This document shows, in pieces, positions 24,096 to 35,776 of a DNA stretch of 64,000 nucleotides. The notes below the pieces were generated by a model. The model was given only the letters and a program-made list of their open reading frames with translations. It did not search any database and was not told the DNA's origin. The position numbers were made by a program, and so were the translations under genes. The DNA lies in assembly GCF_026914265.1 (NCBI RefSeq), contig NC_069126.1:33801346-33865345 (forward strand), in the 5' to 3' direction. This stretch comes from Mya arenaria (Eukaryota > Mollusca > Bivalvia > Myida > Myidae). Within the stretch, counting starts at the first letter, position 1; the number at the start of each line of letters is the position of its first letter.

Positions 24096-27000
24096 ATGAT
24101 GGCGTGTCCTGCTATCAAAATGTGGAAATTACTTTTACATCTTGCACAATTTATTGTTGGTAAGATTTTTTTTTCTTATTTTGAGGTTTGTAATTTATTC
24201 AATATAACAATTTGAGCTTTAATTGAAGAAATTGAAGTATACTAAACATTAACACAAACAAACTGACGAAACGATACATTGTATCCGTATTTAATATGTT
24301 ATAACGAGATTATTTGCATAACCAGACGGTCTTCTCATAGAGGCATCCGGGTATTGATTCTCGGGCCGGTTTTGTGTTCATTTGGATGGTGCTAACCAAG
24401 CATGGGAGTTTTCTTCGGGTTCTCCGGTTTCCTCCACAAAACACGACATTACTCTAATTCAACAAAATTTTCACAATTGTTGTATAAAATATACTTCTTT
24501 GAATGTTAAAAACACCTTTAATATCTAGTGGGAGTAGAGGGCATATTTTAAGAACAAAGACATGCCTAACAAATTATACGTTCTTTATTGTTATCTGACT
24601 GGTAGGTTTTGAGTCTTCCTAACTGAAAACAACAGCAGTTTTCTGGGTCATAATAGAACAAAGAAAACTGCCCATATGAAGCTAAAACAATAGATAAAAA
24701 GATAGATAATTAATTTTTTAGTATGTAGGAATATGCAAATGTATAGTTTTTTTCTTTTAGTTTGACGCAGCTAATGTGAGGAAAGGGCAAGAATATAACC
24801 TTGGATGCATTTTTAAGTGTTTTTATCTGAACGGTGGCTATGAATCGTTTTCAATTTGCACCTAAAGCTTAACACGCACACTGTTTAGTATGTTTTTAAC
24901 GCCAACAAAACAAAGAGATACCATAAGCAAATTAACAGTACTTAGTAAAATGATGATGAAGAATCTAAAAACTGAGTACTTTTTGTCAGTGGCTGGTTGT
25001 TCAGGTCGAGGCGTGGTGGTACAATGTGGGGATGGAGTCCACCAGTGGATGTTTTGTTCACCTCCGAACATCACCAAGACAGAACGGATCCTTACCGCAC
25101 AACTAGACGTCAGGTGAGCACGCAGTTTAAGAAACAAAAAAGCTACAGTTTTATTAAATGTTAGGGTACGGCATACACCAGTGAATGTAGAGTGCTTCGC
25201 AAAAACTTCATCAAACATCAACATGACAGAACGTGTCCTGAATGCACACTTTGATGACAGGTGAGCATGGTAAAACGCTATGAATTTAAATAAAGCTATA
25301 TAATGATTTAATGTGAGGATACGGCGTTAACCAGTGGATGAACGGTGTTGCGCCGAAACTCCACCAAACATGACCAAAACGGAGTAGGTCTTGGATGCAA
25401 CTTGATTTCAGGTGAGTACGGTGACAACGCAATTAAAGATACATAAATATAGTGTGTTATGATATGCATGGGGACAGCGTCCACCAGTGTTTGTTCTGTT
25501 CTCCATCAAGCACCACTAATACGGAGCAGATATTGACCGTTCAACTTGAATTAAAGTGAATACTGTGGTAATACTATCAAAAATAAATGAAGCTATACTT
25601 TTATGCGGGAACAGGAAACAACCAATGACATCTTTCTGCTGCAACGCTTGTCACCAAGAAATAGCAGTAACTTTCTGTACACAATGATGTCAGGTACGAA
25701 CCGAGTAAAGGCAGTTAGAGATATGCTAGCTTTACGTCGAAAAATTGAGCGACCATCAGTAGAAGTTTTGTGCTCTGCCAAACATCACCAAGAAAGCACA
25801 GAACTTTATGTGAGCATTTGACGACGATATTTAAGATAATTAAAGCTACACTTTCAAAACACGTGTAGGTTCGGCGTCCGCCACTGGATTGTCTGTCCTG
25901 TACGAATTATCACTAAAAAGGAGCAGGTATTGAACGTTCTATCAAACTTATAAGCGTGTTCTGAATGACTTTCGAAAATTGATAATGCATTTAATTTTTG
26001 ACATCTGCAAATTATATTTTGGCTCATATGGCTCCTGATGACAGAATGATTATCTAAGTGCATGCTCTGAGCATTATTCGCTGCGTTATGTAACCCGAGC
26101 CTCTTTGACGCCCACATGGCTTAATAAACACCCATTTAACCTTGGCAGGCCCTTTTCTCCTCCTTGTAACAGAACCAGTTGTTTAGAGATACATCTTTCG
26201 TATAGGTATTATATCTCTTCCAATACCAAGTTTAACCCCCCGCCCGTCTGCTCTTTAATTCCTCTTTAACGTCACACGGATGGATTAAGTAGGGTTAGGC
26301 GGACTTCTAAAAATCAATTCTATATCCCGATAAGACAACAACATAACCAAGTCAAATGTGTAACTGCTTGTAGAAAAAAATTGGCGCATAATTTCAGGTT
26401 TGAGAATCGTTACTGCCAGCAGGATGGAGAGGCGACACATTTTGGACTAAAGGATAACGGAAAACAGATGTGGGCCAACAACTGGTGCTTTGGAACATTT
26501 TATCTCTGCATTGGTAAGACTTTCTTACCATGATCACACATTAAAAACAATAACATATTATCCAGTGAAGTGTGTTTAACAATATCCTATTAATCCAAGC
26601 CACAGTGCAAGGCTGGCTTAATTATTGAATGTATTTAGGATTGATGATGACCCCTCATTTACTAACATATAAATCAATTCAAATTTACAATTTATGTTCT
26701 GTTCGATACGTTTACATCTGCTTTGCTACCACGCGCTGTTAAAAGCATGTTTCATAATTTAATTCTATAAAAGAATAAAAAGTTAACATTTTGAAAAGCC
26801 ACTTATCTTTAAATACTCATTGTCAAGAACCACTGCACTCGGGAGCATGCGAGTGCAAGCGGAAAAATAAGCTTAGTATTGTTTTATCAAGTACATCATA
26901 ACTGTTAAGACTAAGTCGCTATTGCGAAATATGTGATACTATATAGGTACGTATGTATGTAGTCTAACTGGGTATATACAGAAGACTAAATAAAAAATGC

Positions 27001-28929
27001 TGGATAAAAAAAAGTTTTCGGGTCAGAAAATGACATAAACTCCAAAGACACAAGTAATCTAGTCTACGTTCATTGGAGGTGGTTATGGATGTTTATACAT
27101 TGATCATGTACCTAAAGCTACTTTAATATATACGTAGTATTATGTAAAACGTAATGCCTAATACATTTTGCGAAAAAACAACAACAAAGTAAATACTCAG
27201 TCTGGCACATGTTAATAACCTTAAACACAGTTCCACTTCGGCAATAACACTAATAGCTAAGACATTATTGAAGCTGGATCATTGGTAAGTCTCGCACACG
27301 TAAATAACCTGAAACACAGTTCCACTTCGGCAATAACACTAACCGCTAAGACATTATTGAAGCTGGATCATTGGTAAGTCTCGCACACGTAAATAACCTT
27401 AAACACAGTTCCACTTCGGCAATAACACTAACAGCTAAGATATTATTGAAGGGATGTTATAAAAGGTTGGAAACTAATTGTATTTTATTGCAGGTGTTGA
27501 TAGCACCTCCGAGCAAACACAGGACACAGCTTTACAAGAAACGTCAACCGACCCGACATTATCGGCACATATCCTTAAAACAAGTTCTCAAGCAACTGGT
27601 AATGGAACTAGCTCACTCTCAAACCTTCGCCATATTTCCAAGAAAAGAAGGGTCGATTCCAAACTTAAATGTGAGTTTTTCTTTTTCTAACCGATTGTGT
27701 TGTATTTCAATCTCATTTCGAACAAGATATAAATTTATAATTTGACTAGGACTGGCCAAGCTTAGTCCAATTATATTAAAGTCTGATCATTACTAGCTCG
27801 TATTGAACAAATGTAACTCGGAAACGTTCAAATATGTATATCAATTTATTACCAATTACCCATTGGTTTGTATTTCGGTTTCTTCAGTTTGGCTCATGTT
27901 CGGTGTGGTTGCTGGAGGGATCGTCATAATATGCCTTATAGGACTCATCACCTACAATGTTATCAACTGGTAAGGTCACAATATATAATGTATTGTCAAT
28001 GGATGGTGAATGTTATAAATACAATGCAAACTACAGAGACAAGCTCAGTAGTCAAACATCCAAGTATAAACCCTTTTAAGAGGCACAAGGTAAAGGCCCA
28101 AAAGGAAAAGAACGAGATACACAAGACGTGCATACAACACAAACAGACCGCATATGCATCAAAATAGCTTAATCCATAAATAATCTGATTGCCGCTTTCA
28201 AGCGGTCTTTGATATGTCATTAAAAATATGACACGGTGGAATTGTGCGTGATAGATAGAATATGTTTATCGTGGAAAATGTTTAAAATTCCTTGTTTCAT
28301 TATATGCAATCTGAATTCTGGCAATGTATCAATGCTCTATTATGTATTACTTCATCGATATATAACTTAGATTACTTATATAATTTAATTGCGTAATGAT
28401 AAATTGATTTGATCACATTTTCAATTTTAGTGACTCAAAAGGACATGAAAAGATAAAAGAGTATGGACGATCCAAAGGAAAGGTTCACAATAAGTACTTT
28501 CGTGGCGAAAAACCATCCACTTCAACGCTAATATCAGCAGAAGAGGCCTATGAAAGCGTCTATGACACCATTAAAAACGTACAGAAAATAAGAGTTCAGC
28601 AACAATCTTCGTCGACTTTTAATATAGATACCAACAACACAAATACAGGGAGTGGCATCCAAAATAACAACCACGATGGATGCAACTTTGATGAAATAAA
28701 TACCATTAAAAAGAATAGTGTGACTTTTATCGAACAAAACGGTACCGTAACACAAAAGACAAAACCACCAAACACGAGACACAAAACGTGTGTGAAAATA
28801 ATATCAGGTGAAGCCAAAGTCCTAATAGAGGATGATAGTGACAACACATATGACCATCTTGTGAACACTCCTAGACGTTCTACACGTCTCAGCAGTAATT
28901 ACAGTCACCTCAGTTTTGAAGATGTGTAG
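24096..28929 (+). CDS. Type I membrane receptor with Cys-rich ectodomain and ITIM-like tail
   Basis: Six exons with matching phases give 1062 nt, 353 residues plus TAG: 24096-24159, 24990-25113, 26398-26513, 27494-27670, 27888-27969, 28431-28929. Exon 1 is a signal peptide (WKLLLHLAQFIVG). Exons 2-3 form one small cysteine domain (residues about 25-100): VVVQCGDG, HQWMFCSPP, RYCQQDG, FGLKDNG, MWANNWCFGTFYLC. The C...C...C..G..(F/W)G...WV..GC...F order resembles DUF3011-like domains; that link is by eye. Exon 4 is a Ser/Thr-rich stalk ending in a basic patch. Exon 5 is the span WLMFGVVAGGIVIICLIG (about 162-184). Exon 6 is a 165-residue cytoplasmic tail with SVYDTI (Tyr232, ITIM form), TYDHL (Tyr328) and NYSHL (Tyr345). 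The first of two adjacent ATGs was taken as the start. It lies tail to tail with a TLR. I know no named orthologue. Confidence 0.75.
24301..24460 (+). repeat. tRNA-derived SINE fragment
   Basis: CGGGTATTGATTCTCGGGCC (B-box-like) is followed by TTTTCTTCGGGTTCTCCGG and TTTCCTCCACAAAACACG. It is homologous to the minus-strand fragment at 17540-17655 and lies in intron 1 of the receptor gene. Confidence 0.5.
25165..25951 (+). pseudogene. Row of decayed exon-2 copies in intron 2
   Basis: After the real exon 2 (ending 25113), similar ~95-bp blocks end near 25261, 25411 and 25556, a spacing of 145-150 bp; further fainter ones lie near 25753-25810 and 25866-25951. They keep 'CACCAGTG', 'CACCAAACAT' and 'AAACGGAG'-type words, and the first two keep a CAG|GTGAG donor. 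All have lost an open frame through stops and small length changes. They look like a tandem exon duplication that has died, leaving one working copy. Confidence 0.75.
27201..27450. repeat. 89-bp minisatellite, about 3 copies
   Basis: Units starting near 27201, 27290 and 27379 contain 'AACACAGTTCCACTTCGGC' and, in the first two, end in 'GCTGGATCATTGGTAAGTC'. They are nearly identical, so recent. The array ends about 45 bp before exon 4 and contains donor-like GTAAGT words that splicing must ignore. Confidence 0.85.
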
Positions 28930-29156
28930 ACTATTTGTTTAAATGTGTGGATTTTTGAATGATGATAGTGATCTTATATTTAACAATGTGTGATTTTGTA
29001 TGCTGATAGTGAAAAGTTTAAATATTCAAGTTTTCGGAAGAATGAATTTCTTAAGAGTTGCCAATGGTATTAAACAGCGGCTCGGTCATTTGACAAAACA
29101 GTAGTTTTAAGACAAGCCTGCTTATATTTGTTAAAATGATTTAATCAATTTGAAAT

Positions 29157-29790
29157 TAAAGTTCTCGCCTGACTGCATTGGTCTTCACCACATTTCAATT
29201 GAAAAATACACTTTAACGAACATTACCTGTAAATAGTATTTAGTTAATGCTAGTGCAACACGTTTTGTGTTGTAATCCATATGCCAGAGTCTGATTGATT
29301 GAAGCTTAATGCTGAAACCAAATGGTCAGGAACGAACTGTTAACAAAGCAGTCATTTAGTAAGTGAAGTTCTTATATAAATTGTTGTGCTTTATACTGTC
29401 TTGTCTTAAAAGATGATTCTTCCTCAAGATGATACATTTGATTTTGTTCAATAATGCTGGGATAATACATGCTTAAGTTTGAACACTTAAACACCAATAT
29501 AAAATGTGACCCCCATCGGCTTTCCCTAATCGTTCGTAGATGGCAACCCAAACGTTTATTGTTAAACGGTATCCTTCTATTTGTGTTTACTGTGTTTGTT
29601 TTCCTTGTATACCTCTTGTTGACTGTGCGTTTGGCGTTCCAATTTTATCATGGTTGCATAACAGTATCATATTAACTATATTTCTGTTTTGGTCGTCGAT
29701 CTCTGTAATTCTTTCCCTTTCTCATGTCAGAAAGAGTGGAAACATGTTTAAACATTAAAATCAGAAATAAGAATGCAGTTAGTTTTCACC
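29157..29790. repeat. 3' flank of the receptor gene shared by all three units
   Basis: The stretch 29157-29410 ('TTGTAATCCATA', 'TTGTGCTTTATACT') matches 36585-36840. The stretch 29560-29780 ('CTCTTGTTGACTGT', 'CTCATGTCAGAA') matches 38140-38330 and 46085-46270. It marks the junction between receptor and TLR in each unit. ATTAAA near 29155 is a candidate polyadenylation signal of the receptor gene. Confidence 0.7.
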
Positions 29791-29812
29791 TGACACATAA
29801 GACCATTTGAAT

Positions 29813-31942
29813 ATGGAAGGGATTATCCGCCAGTTAATGCATGCTGCTTTATGACATTTCTCATTTTAAATTGCAAGTGCATTCGTCTAAATAGTAGGTG
29901 CCTTCGTGCAATTGCTTCGTGCCTATTTGTTATTGACAAACGCATTTGTCTATGTTTACAAGTTGCCTTCACTTTATTGCTTAGTGTTTACGTCTTAACG
30001 ACAAATGACATGTATCAAGTTCTTACATTTGAGTAACTTAATAACTGAACTGTGTACAAAACTACAACTTCACTATCAAAACTAAATAACTAATAGTATT
30101 TATATACTGTAGTAAGACTATTGAAAGCTAAATTAATATTTACCAATAGTATTATGCATTTGTCAATAAGCCTATAGACGATAGACGAATGCATCTAGAC
30201 GAACGCATCTAAACGGATGGAATTAGAAGGGAACTAGTAAATATTGGTATCCTGCGACAGCAACATTAAATGTGAAAGGAAACCAAAAGCTGGTACTCTT
30301 CTTATACACGGGAGAGCAATCACGCGACTTTTGCGACGGAAGCAGTCAACAGTTTTCGTGCAGGGGCTGTCAAAATTATAACTAGAAGATGCAATGTATG
30401 ACATTATCTGACCCTCAAACTTTAAAACTGCTAGATGCTATTTTCTGCTGATTATTTTTCCTGGATGTTTTTATTCGGTACTGGTTTAGAAACAAAACCA
30501 AATTCTAATCTGCGTTTCGGCCTGAATTTGAAATGATTTGTCTGCTAGGCGGTGAGATTTAAACCAATTTCCGATAAATAACATGCATGTTTTGAAATTT
30601 CTGAGGCCATCAAACAAAATCCAAGTGTGAGCATAGTGCTGTCATTCGCAAGAATATATATACGCCTGGCTGTCATGTATAGAAATATATGCCTGTTTCT
30701 TTGCCTTCACTGGCTTCAGGACAGCCAAAGCATGTATACTAGAAATCTGTTATCAGCATCACTAGTGAATCCGGGTGTTGGGAGGTTGCCGCACCCCCCC
30801 CCCCTCCTATAAATCGTCGAAGTTCACTTTTATTTCAATATCGGAGACAAAAAGTAATAACATACCCCAAAAATGCACCATTTCGGATTAGAAATTGTTA
30901 AAATAATCTGCTCTACCTGTCAAACAACCATTTATAACCCTAGCAACTAAAGACCAACATATAACAGAATATCAATGGCATGGTAAGATTTTGAGTTTCT
31001 AAATTTGACAGGGAGGGCAGTCAAAGTTTTGGTGAATATCTTTAGGCGTGGGGAGCTGCAAATCAACTGCAATTAAGAAAGTCACACTTTAAATTTTCAC
31101 CGGGCTTATTTGTCCGGCAATGTCCTCGGGCGCGGATCCAGGATCTGACTTTAGAGGGGGCATAACTTATGGTCGCAACTTTTTTGACATGCGCCCCGCC
31201 CTTCCCTCAGAACCATTTTTTTTTTGGTTTAAGGTGTTGGCAGGGGTGTTTAGGGGTACTCCGCAAGATAATTTTAACAATTTCTAGTCCGAAATGGTGC
31301 ATTTTATTACTTTTTGTCACTATGCTCATACTTGGATTTTGAGGGTCAGATAATGTCATACATTACCTCTTCTAGATATAATTTTGACAGCTCCTGCACG
31401 AAAACTGTTTACTGCTCCCGTAGCGAAAGACGCGAGAGTGCTTTCCCGTGGATAAGGATACTAGCCTTTGGTTTCCATTCCCATTTAATATTGCTGTCGC
31501 AGGATACCAATATTAACTGGTTCCCTTCTAATTCCATTCGTTTAGTTGCGTTCGTCTAGATGCATTCGTCTATCGTCTATATGATTCTTGACAAATGCGT
31601 ACTGCTATTGATGAATATTAATTTAGCTTTCAATAGTCTTATTACAGTATATAAATACTATATGTTATTTAGAATTTATAGTTAAGTTGTAGTTTTGTAC
31701 ACAGTTTAGTTATCAAGTTTTTTAAATGTTTGAACTTGATACATGTCATATGTCGTTTAGACGTAAACACTAAGCAATAAAGTGAAGGCAACTTATAGTT
31801 GTAAACATAGACAAATGCGTTTGTCAATAACAAATAGGCACGAATCAATTGCACGAAGGCACCTGCCATTTAGACGAGTGTACTTGCAATTTAAAATGTG
31901 AAATGTCATAAAGCAGCATGCATTAACTTGCGGATAATCCAT
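29813..31942. mobile_element. 2.1-kb foldback element with long inverted arms
   Basis: The word ATTTGAAT lies directly outside both ends (29805-29812 and 31943-31950). The arms pair over about 600 bp (29813-30420 with 31335-31942), including GCATTCGTCTATCGTCTA and CAGCATGCATTAACT segments. Pairing resumes further in (30611-30638 and 30867-30910 with 31268-31341), interrupted by unpaired segments in the left arm. The loop contains a GGGGGCATAACTTATGG segment resembling the repeat at 53883-54098. There is no coding frame. An 8-bp duplication would suit a hAT-type transposase. It lies between the receptor gene and TLR-a. Confidence 0.75.
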
Positions 31943-32344
31943 ATTTGAATCAGTTATGTTCCACTGCCCAAAACACCAACCATAATGTTATAGAAAACCG
32001 AACATAGGAGCTCCATTGAACAAAAGGACAGATTCATTCTCTTTTATTACATTCGATTCATATGATCAAACTCATTATATACAAATACGATTTCAAATAA
32101 ACGCTTTACATTTAAGTACAAACCGTCTTGAATTCAATTATTAGATATATGGGCAATAAATTAATTAAAATTAATGTACATAGCTCTATATTTTGTAAGA
32201 TTAAGCTGCAATTAAAATCGCACCTTAGTAATGTTATCAATCGTTAGTTTTAAAACAGTTTCATGCCATCATAATATATCCATTTGCACTTTACTATGAA
32301 TAAAATAATAACAACAAAGTTATTTGCATTTGAAATATAAAGTA

Positions 32345-32427
32345 TCAAGTTGTTAACCATTTGTTCATATTTCGGCTTCTTCAGTATGGCTCATGTTCGG
32401 TGTGGTTGCTGGAGGGATCGTCATAAT
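32345..32427 (+). pseudogene. Stray fragment of the receptor's transmembrane exon
   Basis: This repeats the end of intron 4 and the first ~43 bp of exon 5 of the receptor gene, including the CTTCAG acceptor and the bases coding WLMFGVVAGGIVI. Only two differences are visible over the ~59 bp from TATTTCGG to CATAAT, far fewer than in other parts of the duplicated unit. It ends 62 bp from the TLR-a stop codon and has no donor site. Confidence 0.8.
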
Positions 32428-32489
32428 GAGCCAAAATTTTATGTCAAAAGCGCTGGAAATGAGCGGTCAATTTTAATTTATAATGGACA

Positions 32490-35114
32490 TCAACGCTTTA
32501 TGGCTGTTGTCATATTTTCCCAAAACAATGGCTGGCCGTCCGGGTCGCTTGTATAGGAAATGTACGAATGATTGTCTATCCAGTCAAGAATTTCGAGAGG
32601 CATTATTTTGGCGGGAACATTCTCGTACAGTACAATCACTAAACACCCATTCTCGCTCACACGCTTGTCAATGCTTTCCATTCTTGCCATGTTGAATTCA
32701 AAAATGCACCATTGTTTCATTACAAAGGTTTTTGAGAGAATCACTACCGTTTTCTTGCTTGTTCGTATCGCATCCACTATGTTATCCTGTATCGGTATAC
32801 CAGGTAGGAAGTCGCGTTGGTGTACACACAGCTTCATCCCTCTGTCCTCTAGTCTTGGTATAATTTCGCCTCGAATAAAATGTAAGTCATGATCTGAATA
32901 AGATATAAACGCATCGTATCGGTAATTTTCAGCATTATAGTCGTTCACTAGTCGCCGGTAGCCAAAGTAATTTTGCTTTGTCATGTAGTACCAATACCGA
33001 AGTTTCCATCTCTTTTTGTACGAAATGACTCCAATGATGATTACACATGCTGACAATACACCCAAAGCGGACAATACAATCGCAACTGTATATGATCTAC
33101 ATTGTGCACGCAAGTGGGGCACATCGCGCAGAAATGCATTTGCATCTACAGAGCTTCCATTTAACCTAAAGAAAACCATCTCATAAAAACCTCGTAACCT
33201 TTCTTTATGATCAAGCAACCAGTACAAAAACTTTTGATTGGTACAACTGTATTCGATTGAATTGTTCCTCAAGTCCAAAGTAAAATTCTTTCCTATTCGC
33301 TCTGAATTATCTTCGAGAAGTTGTCTTACTACATGGTTCAGTTTATGAACAGCGTTACCTCGAAGATTCAAATGAAGCAGATTGTTCAAAGTCTTTACAT
33401 CGACGTCAAACATTTCGATATTGTTACAGCTTAAATCAATTTCTTCGACATTTTCGAGATGACTAAAGATATTCTTTTGGAGGACTGTTATGCGGTTTGT
33501 GGAAAGATTTAGCGTTTTCAAATGTGTTAGATATTCAAACGTGTCTGCTTCTTCTTGCTGTGCAAACATTCCTCCCAAATAATTTTGATCAAGCTGAAGG
33601 TTTTCAAGATTTTCCATTGACAAAATGTCTGAACTTATGAATGAACAGTAAGAACGGGAGATTGTAAAAAACTTAAGATTTGGAAATGGACCTATCTTGC
33701 CGCTCAAGGAATGATAAGCGTTTCTTGAAAAATCCAATACTTCAAGCGAGTTATTTGAAGGTTTTATATTGATTTGCGTATTGTCAAGGCTGTATGCCAT
33801 GTTGCAGCCAGAGAAATAAATGCTTTTGAGTAATTTGGGAAAACGTGGTTTCATGTCAGTAACGGTTTCATTTTTTGGGAAGTACGTACAATGGGGAATA
33901 TATTTCGCAATGGACTTCAAACTTTCTTCCGTCATGAATGGGCATTCCGAATCCCTGCTTCGATCGTTGTCATCTTTTGGTATAGGTTCGGCAAGGTATG
34001 TAATAGGTGAATGCATCTTGTTTTGGTTATTTGCATGAATATGTAACATATTTTGAAGACAAGCCAACTGAATGAGATATAACCCAAAAGAGAATTTATT
34101 CTCTTGCGCATACATTGTTTCAAATTGCTTCGGAAGTAGCAAATTCGTGTTCTTTTCTATCATTTGAATCTTGTTACCATCAATGGCCATTGCTTTCAGA
34201 GAAGTATTCCGTAAGTAACACAAATCTCTATTTAAAAGAATAGTCCCAGTGCCAAATGAAGTATAAACCCGCGAGTAATTCAGAAATTGGATATTTGTAA
34301 ACTGGAGCGAATATGAAATATTCATCAGGGAGCTAAATCCTAGACGTCTGTTCAAAGAAAGATCCAAAATTTCAAGACTCTTCATGTTTTTGAAGGCATC
34401 TCTGTAAATATTTTCAATTCTACACGAGGATACATCAAGGACACGTACATTCTCAAGCGAGTGGAAAGTGGTCGGAAAGATGTCCTTTATGGAACAGAAT
34501 CCCAAAGGTCCTTTTGATGAAAGAGTTAAATTTCTGACGCCACTGTTTTTATACTGAGGACCGAAAGCTGTATCAACCCCGTCCATCTGCAACAATCCGA
34601 TGTACCGCAGATAAGTAAAATCTGGATATGCGAAGTTTTTTCCAAGCTTGCTATCCTCTCGAAAGTTGCCAAAGAGTTTGAGGATTGTCAGAGTCGATGG
34701 AAGCACATTTGGGTTAAACGCCGTTTTATTGTAAATGTCCAGCATGTTATCGCTCAAATCTAGTGTCAATATGTTCTGAAAATCTTTAAAGACACCATTT
34801 GGCAAAGACGATATCTGGTTGTAATTCATGTTCAAACTACTGATGTTTCGACAGTGGTTCAAGTCTTCGACATTAAAGTTACCAATGTTATTTCGTGCAA
34901 TGTTAAGATCCGACACATTTGAGTATATTCGCGCAATAGTTTCACAAACCTGACGAATGTTTACTTTTCTTCCTTTACAGTCCATGGCAATCATTCCCGG
35001 TAAAATATCCGTGCAAGAACATTTCAAGTCGGGACCACATTTATAGCAACACATCGAGAGATTTGGGAGCGCAATTAGCAAAGCAAAAACAACCAGAAAA
35101 GTATCCAGTTCCAT
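32490..35114 (-). CDS. Toll-like receptor, unit 1 (TLR-a)
   Basis: A single uninterrupted frame, 874 codons from the ATG at 35114. Another in-frame ATG lies three codons earlier (35123), but MELD is the start shared with the other copies. Order: signal peptide, cysteine cluster CGPDLKCSC, a long leucine-rich ectodomain with many LxxLxLxxN units, an LRR C-cap, a membrane span (YTVAIVLSALGVLSACVIII), a basic stop-transfer, and a C-terminal TIR domain of 142 residues. TIR boxes are complete: YDAFISYS, RDFLPG with the BB-loop proline, and FW near the end. Such receptors sense microbial or damage ligands and signal through TIR adaptors such as MyD88; the ligand cannot be told. A TTTATT (minus-strand AATAAA) at 32043-32048 lies in a block shared with TLR-b and may be the poly(A) signal. 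Confidence 0.95.
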   Translation of the reverse strand: MELDTFLVVFALLIALPNLSMCCYKCGPDLKCSCTDILPGMIAMDCKGRKVNIRQVCETIARIYSNVSDLNIARNNIGNFNVEDLNHCRNISSLNMNYNQISSLPNGVFKDFQNILTLDLSDNMLDIYNKTAFNPNVLPSTLTILKLFGNFREDSKLGKNFAYPDFTYLRYIGLLQMDGVDTAFGPQYKNSGVRNLTLSSKGPLGFCSIKDIFPTTFHSLENVRVLDVSSCRIENIYRDAFKNMKSLEILDLSLNRRLGFSSLMNISYSLQFTNIQFLNYSRVYTSFGTGTILLNRDLCYLRNTSLKAMAIDGNKIQMIEKNTNLLLPKQFETMYAQENKFSFGLYLIQLACLQNMLHIHANNQNKMHSPITYLAEPIPKDDNDRSRDSECPFMTEESLKSIAKYIPHCTYFPKNETVTDMKPRFPKLLKSIYFSGCNMAYSLDNTQINIKPSNNSLEVLDFSRNAYHSLSGKIGPFPNLKFFTISRSYCSFISSDILSMENLENLQLDQNYLGGMFAQQEEADTFEYLTHLKTLNLSTNRITVLQKNIFSHLENVEEIDLSCNNIEMFDVDVKTLNNLLHLNLRGNAVHKLNHVVRQLLEDNSERIGKNFTLDLRNNSIEYSCTNQKFLYWLLDHKERLRGFYEMVFFRLNGSSVDANAFLRDVPHLRAQCRSYTVAIVLSALGVLSACVIIIGVISYKKRWKLRYWYYMTKQNYFGYRRLVNDYNAENYRYDAFISYSDHDLHFIRGEIIPRLEDRGMKLCVHQRDFLPGIPIQDNIVDAIRTSKKTVVILSKTFVMKQWCIFEFNMARMESIDKRVSENGCLVIVLYENVPAKIMPLEILDWIDNHSYISYTSDPDGQPLFWENMTTAIKR

Positions 35115-35776
35115 GATGTTCAAAATGTAATGCGTTCATATGAAATGTGAGTAATCCTTTAAAGAGAACATTTATCATTAAAGCCCTTTGTATTTCATTT
35201 GTAGAATATACGCATGAAGTTGAAGGAAATAAAATGTTCAATGAATCAAAAACGTGCAAATATCTGCCGCATTGAAGTTCAATGTACCACCGGAAAATAA
35301 TGAGCCCACATTGTCTGACAGTTTCAATAAATAAGAACAATAATCATGTGCTTCCGATCTATTTTAGAACTATCTACACGCATCTGGTATAACAATAATG
35401 ACAATGAAAAGTTGTATTTTCATTTATAAGAATGCTGTTGTATGGAGTGGTAGGGAAAGGTCATTGATTCCCAAAGGGTTTTTCTTATCATAAAACTGAT
35501 TAAAGTAATAGCTCAATAATTTACCTAACCTATTTAAACCGATAACAGTCTGACATTTATATTAGATATAAATCGTATATTTGATCTGATAGAAAACAAG
35601 ACTTTCTGTTTTAAAAGAGTAATAGAGGCTAAACGAAATTAGAATTTAGGCTGATAACGTTATCATTGTCATTTTAGGTTCGATATGATATTATATGATA
35701 TGAATGCACTTCAATAAACAAGTAAATATATTTAAAATGCAAGTATAAATATTGAATTTGATAGAAAATTATAAAT

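Noticed and set aside
32350-32556. Shared peptide VRCGCWRDRHN at 27868 and 32350 suggesting a homologous protein
   Set aside because: It is the wrong frame of the transmembrane exon; the correct frame reads a hydrophobic span, and the similarity is at DNA level.
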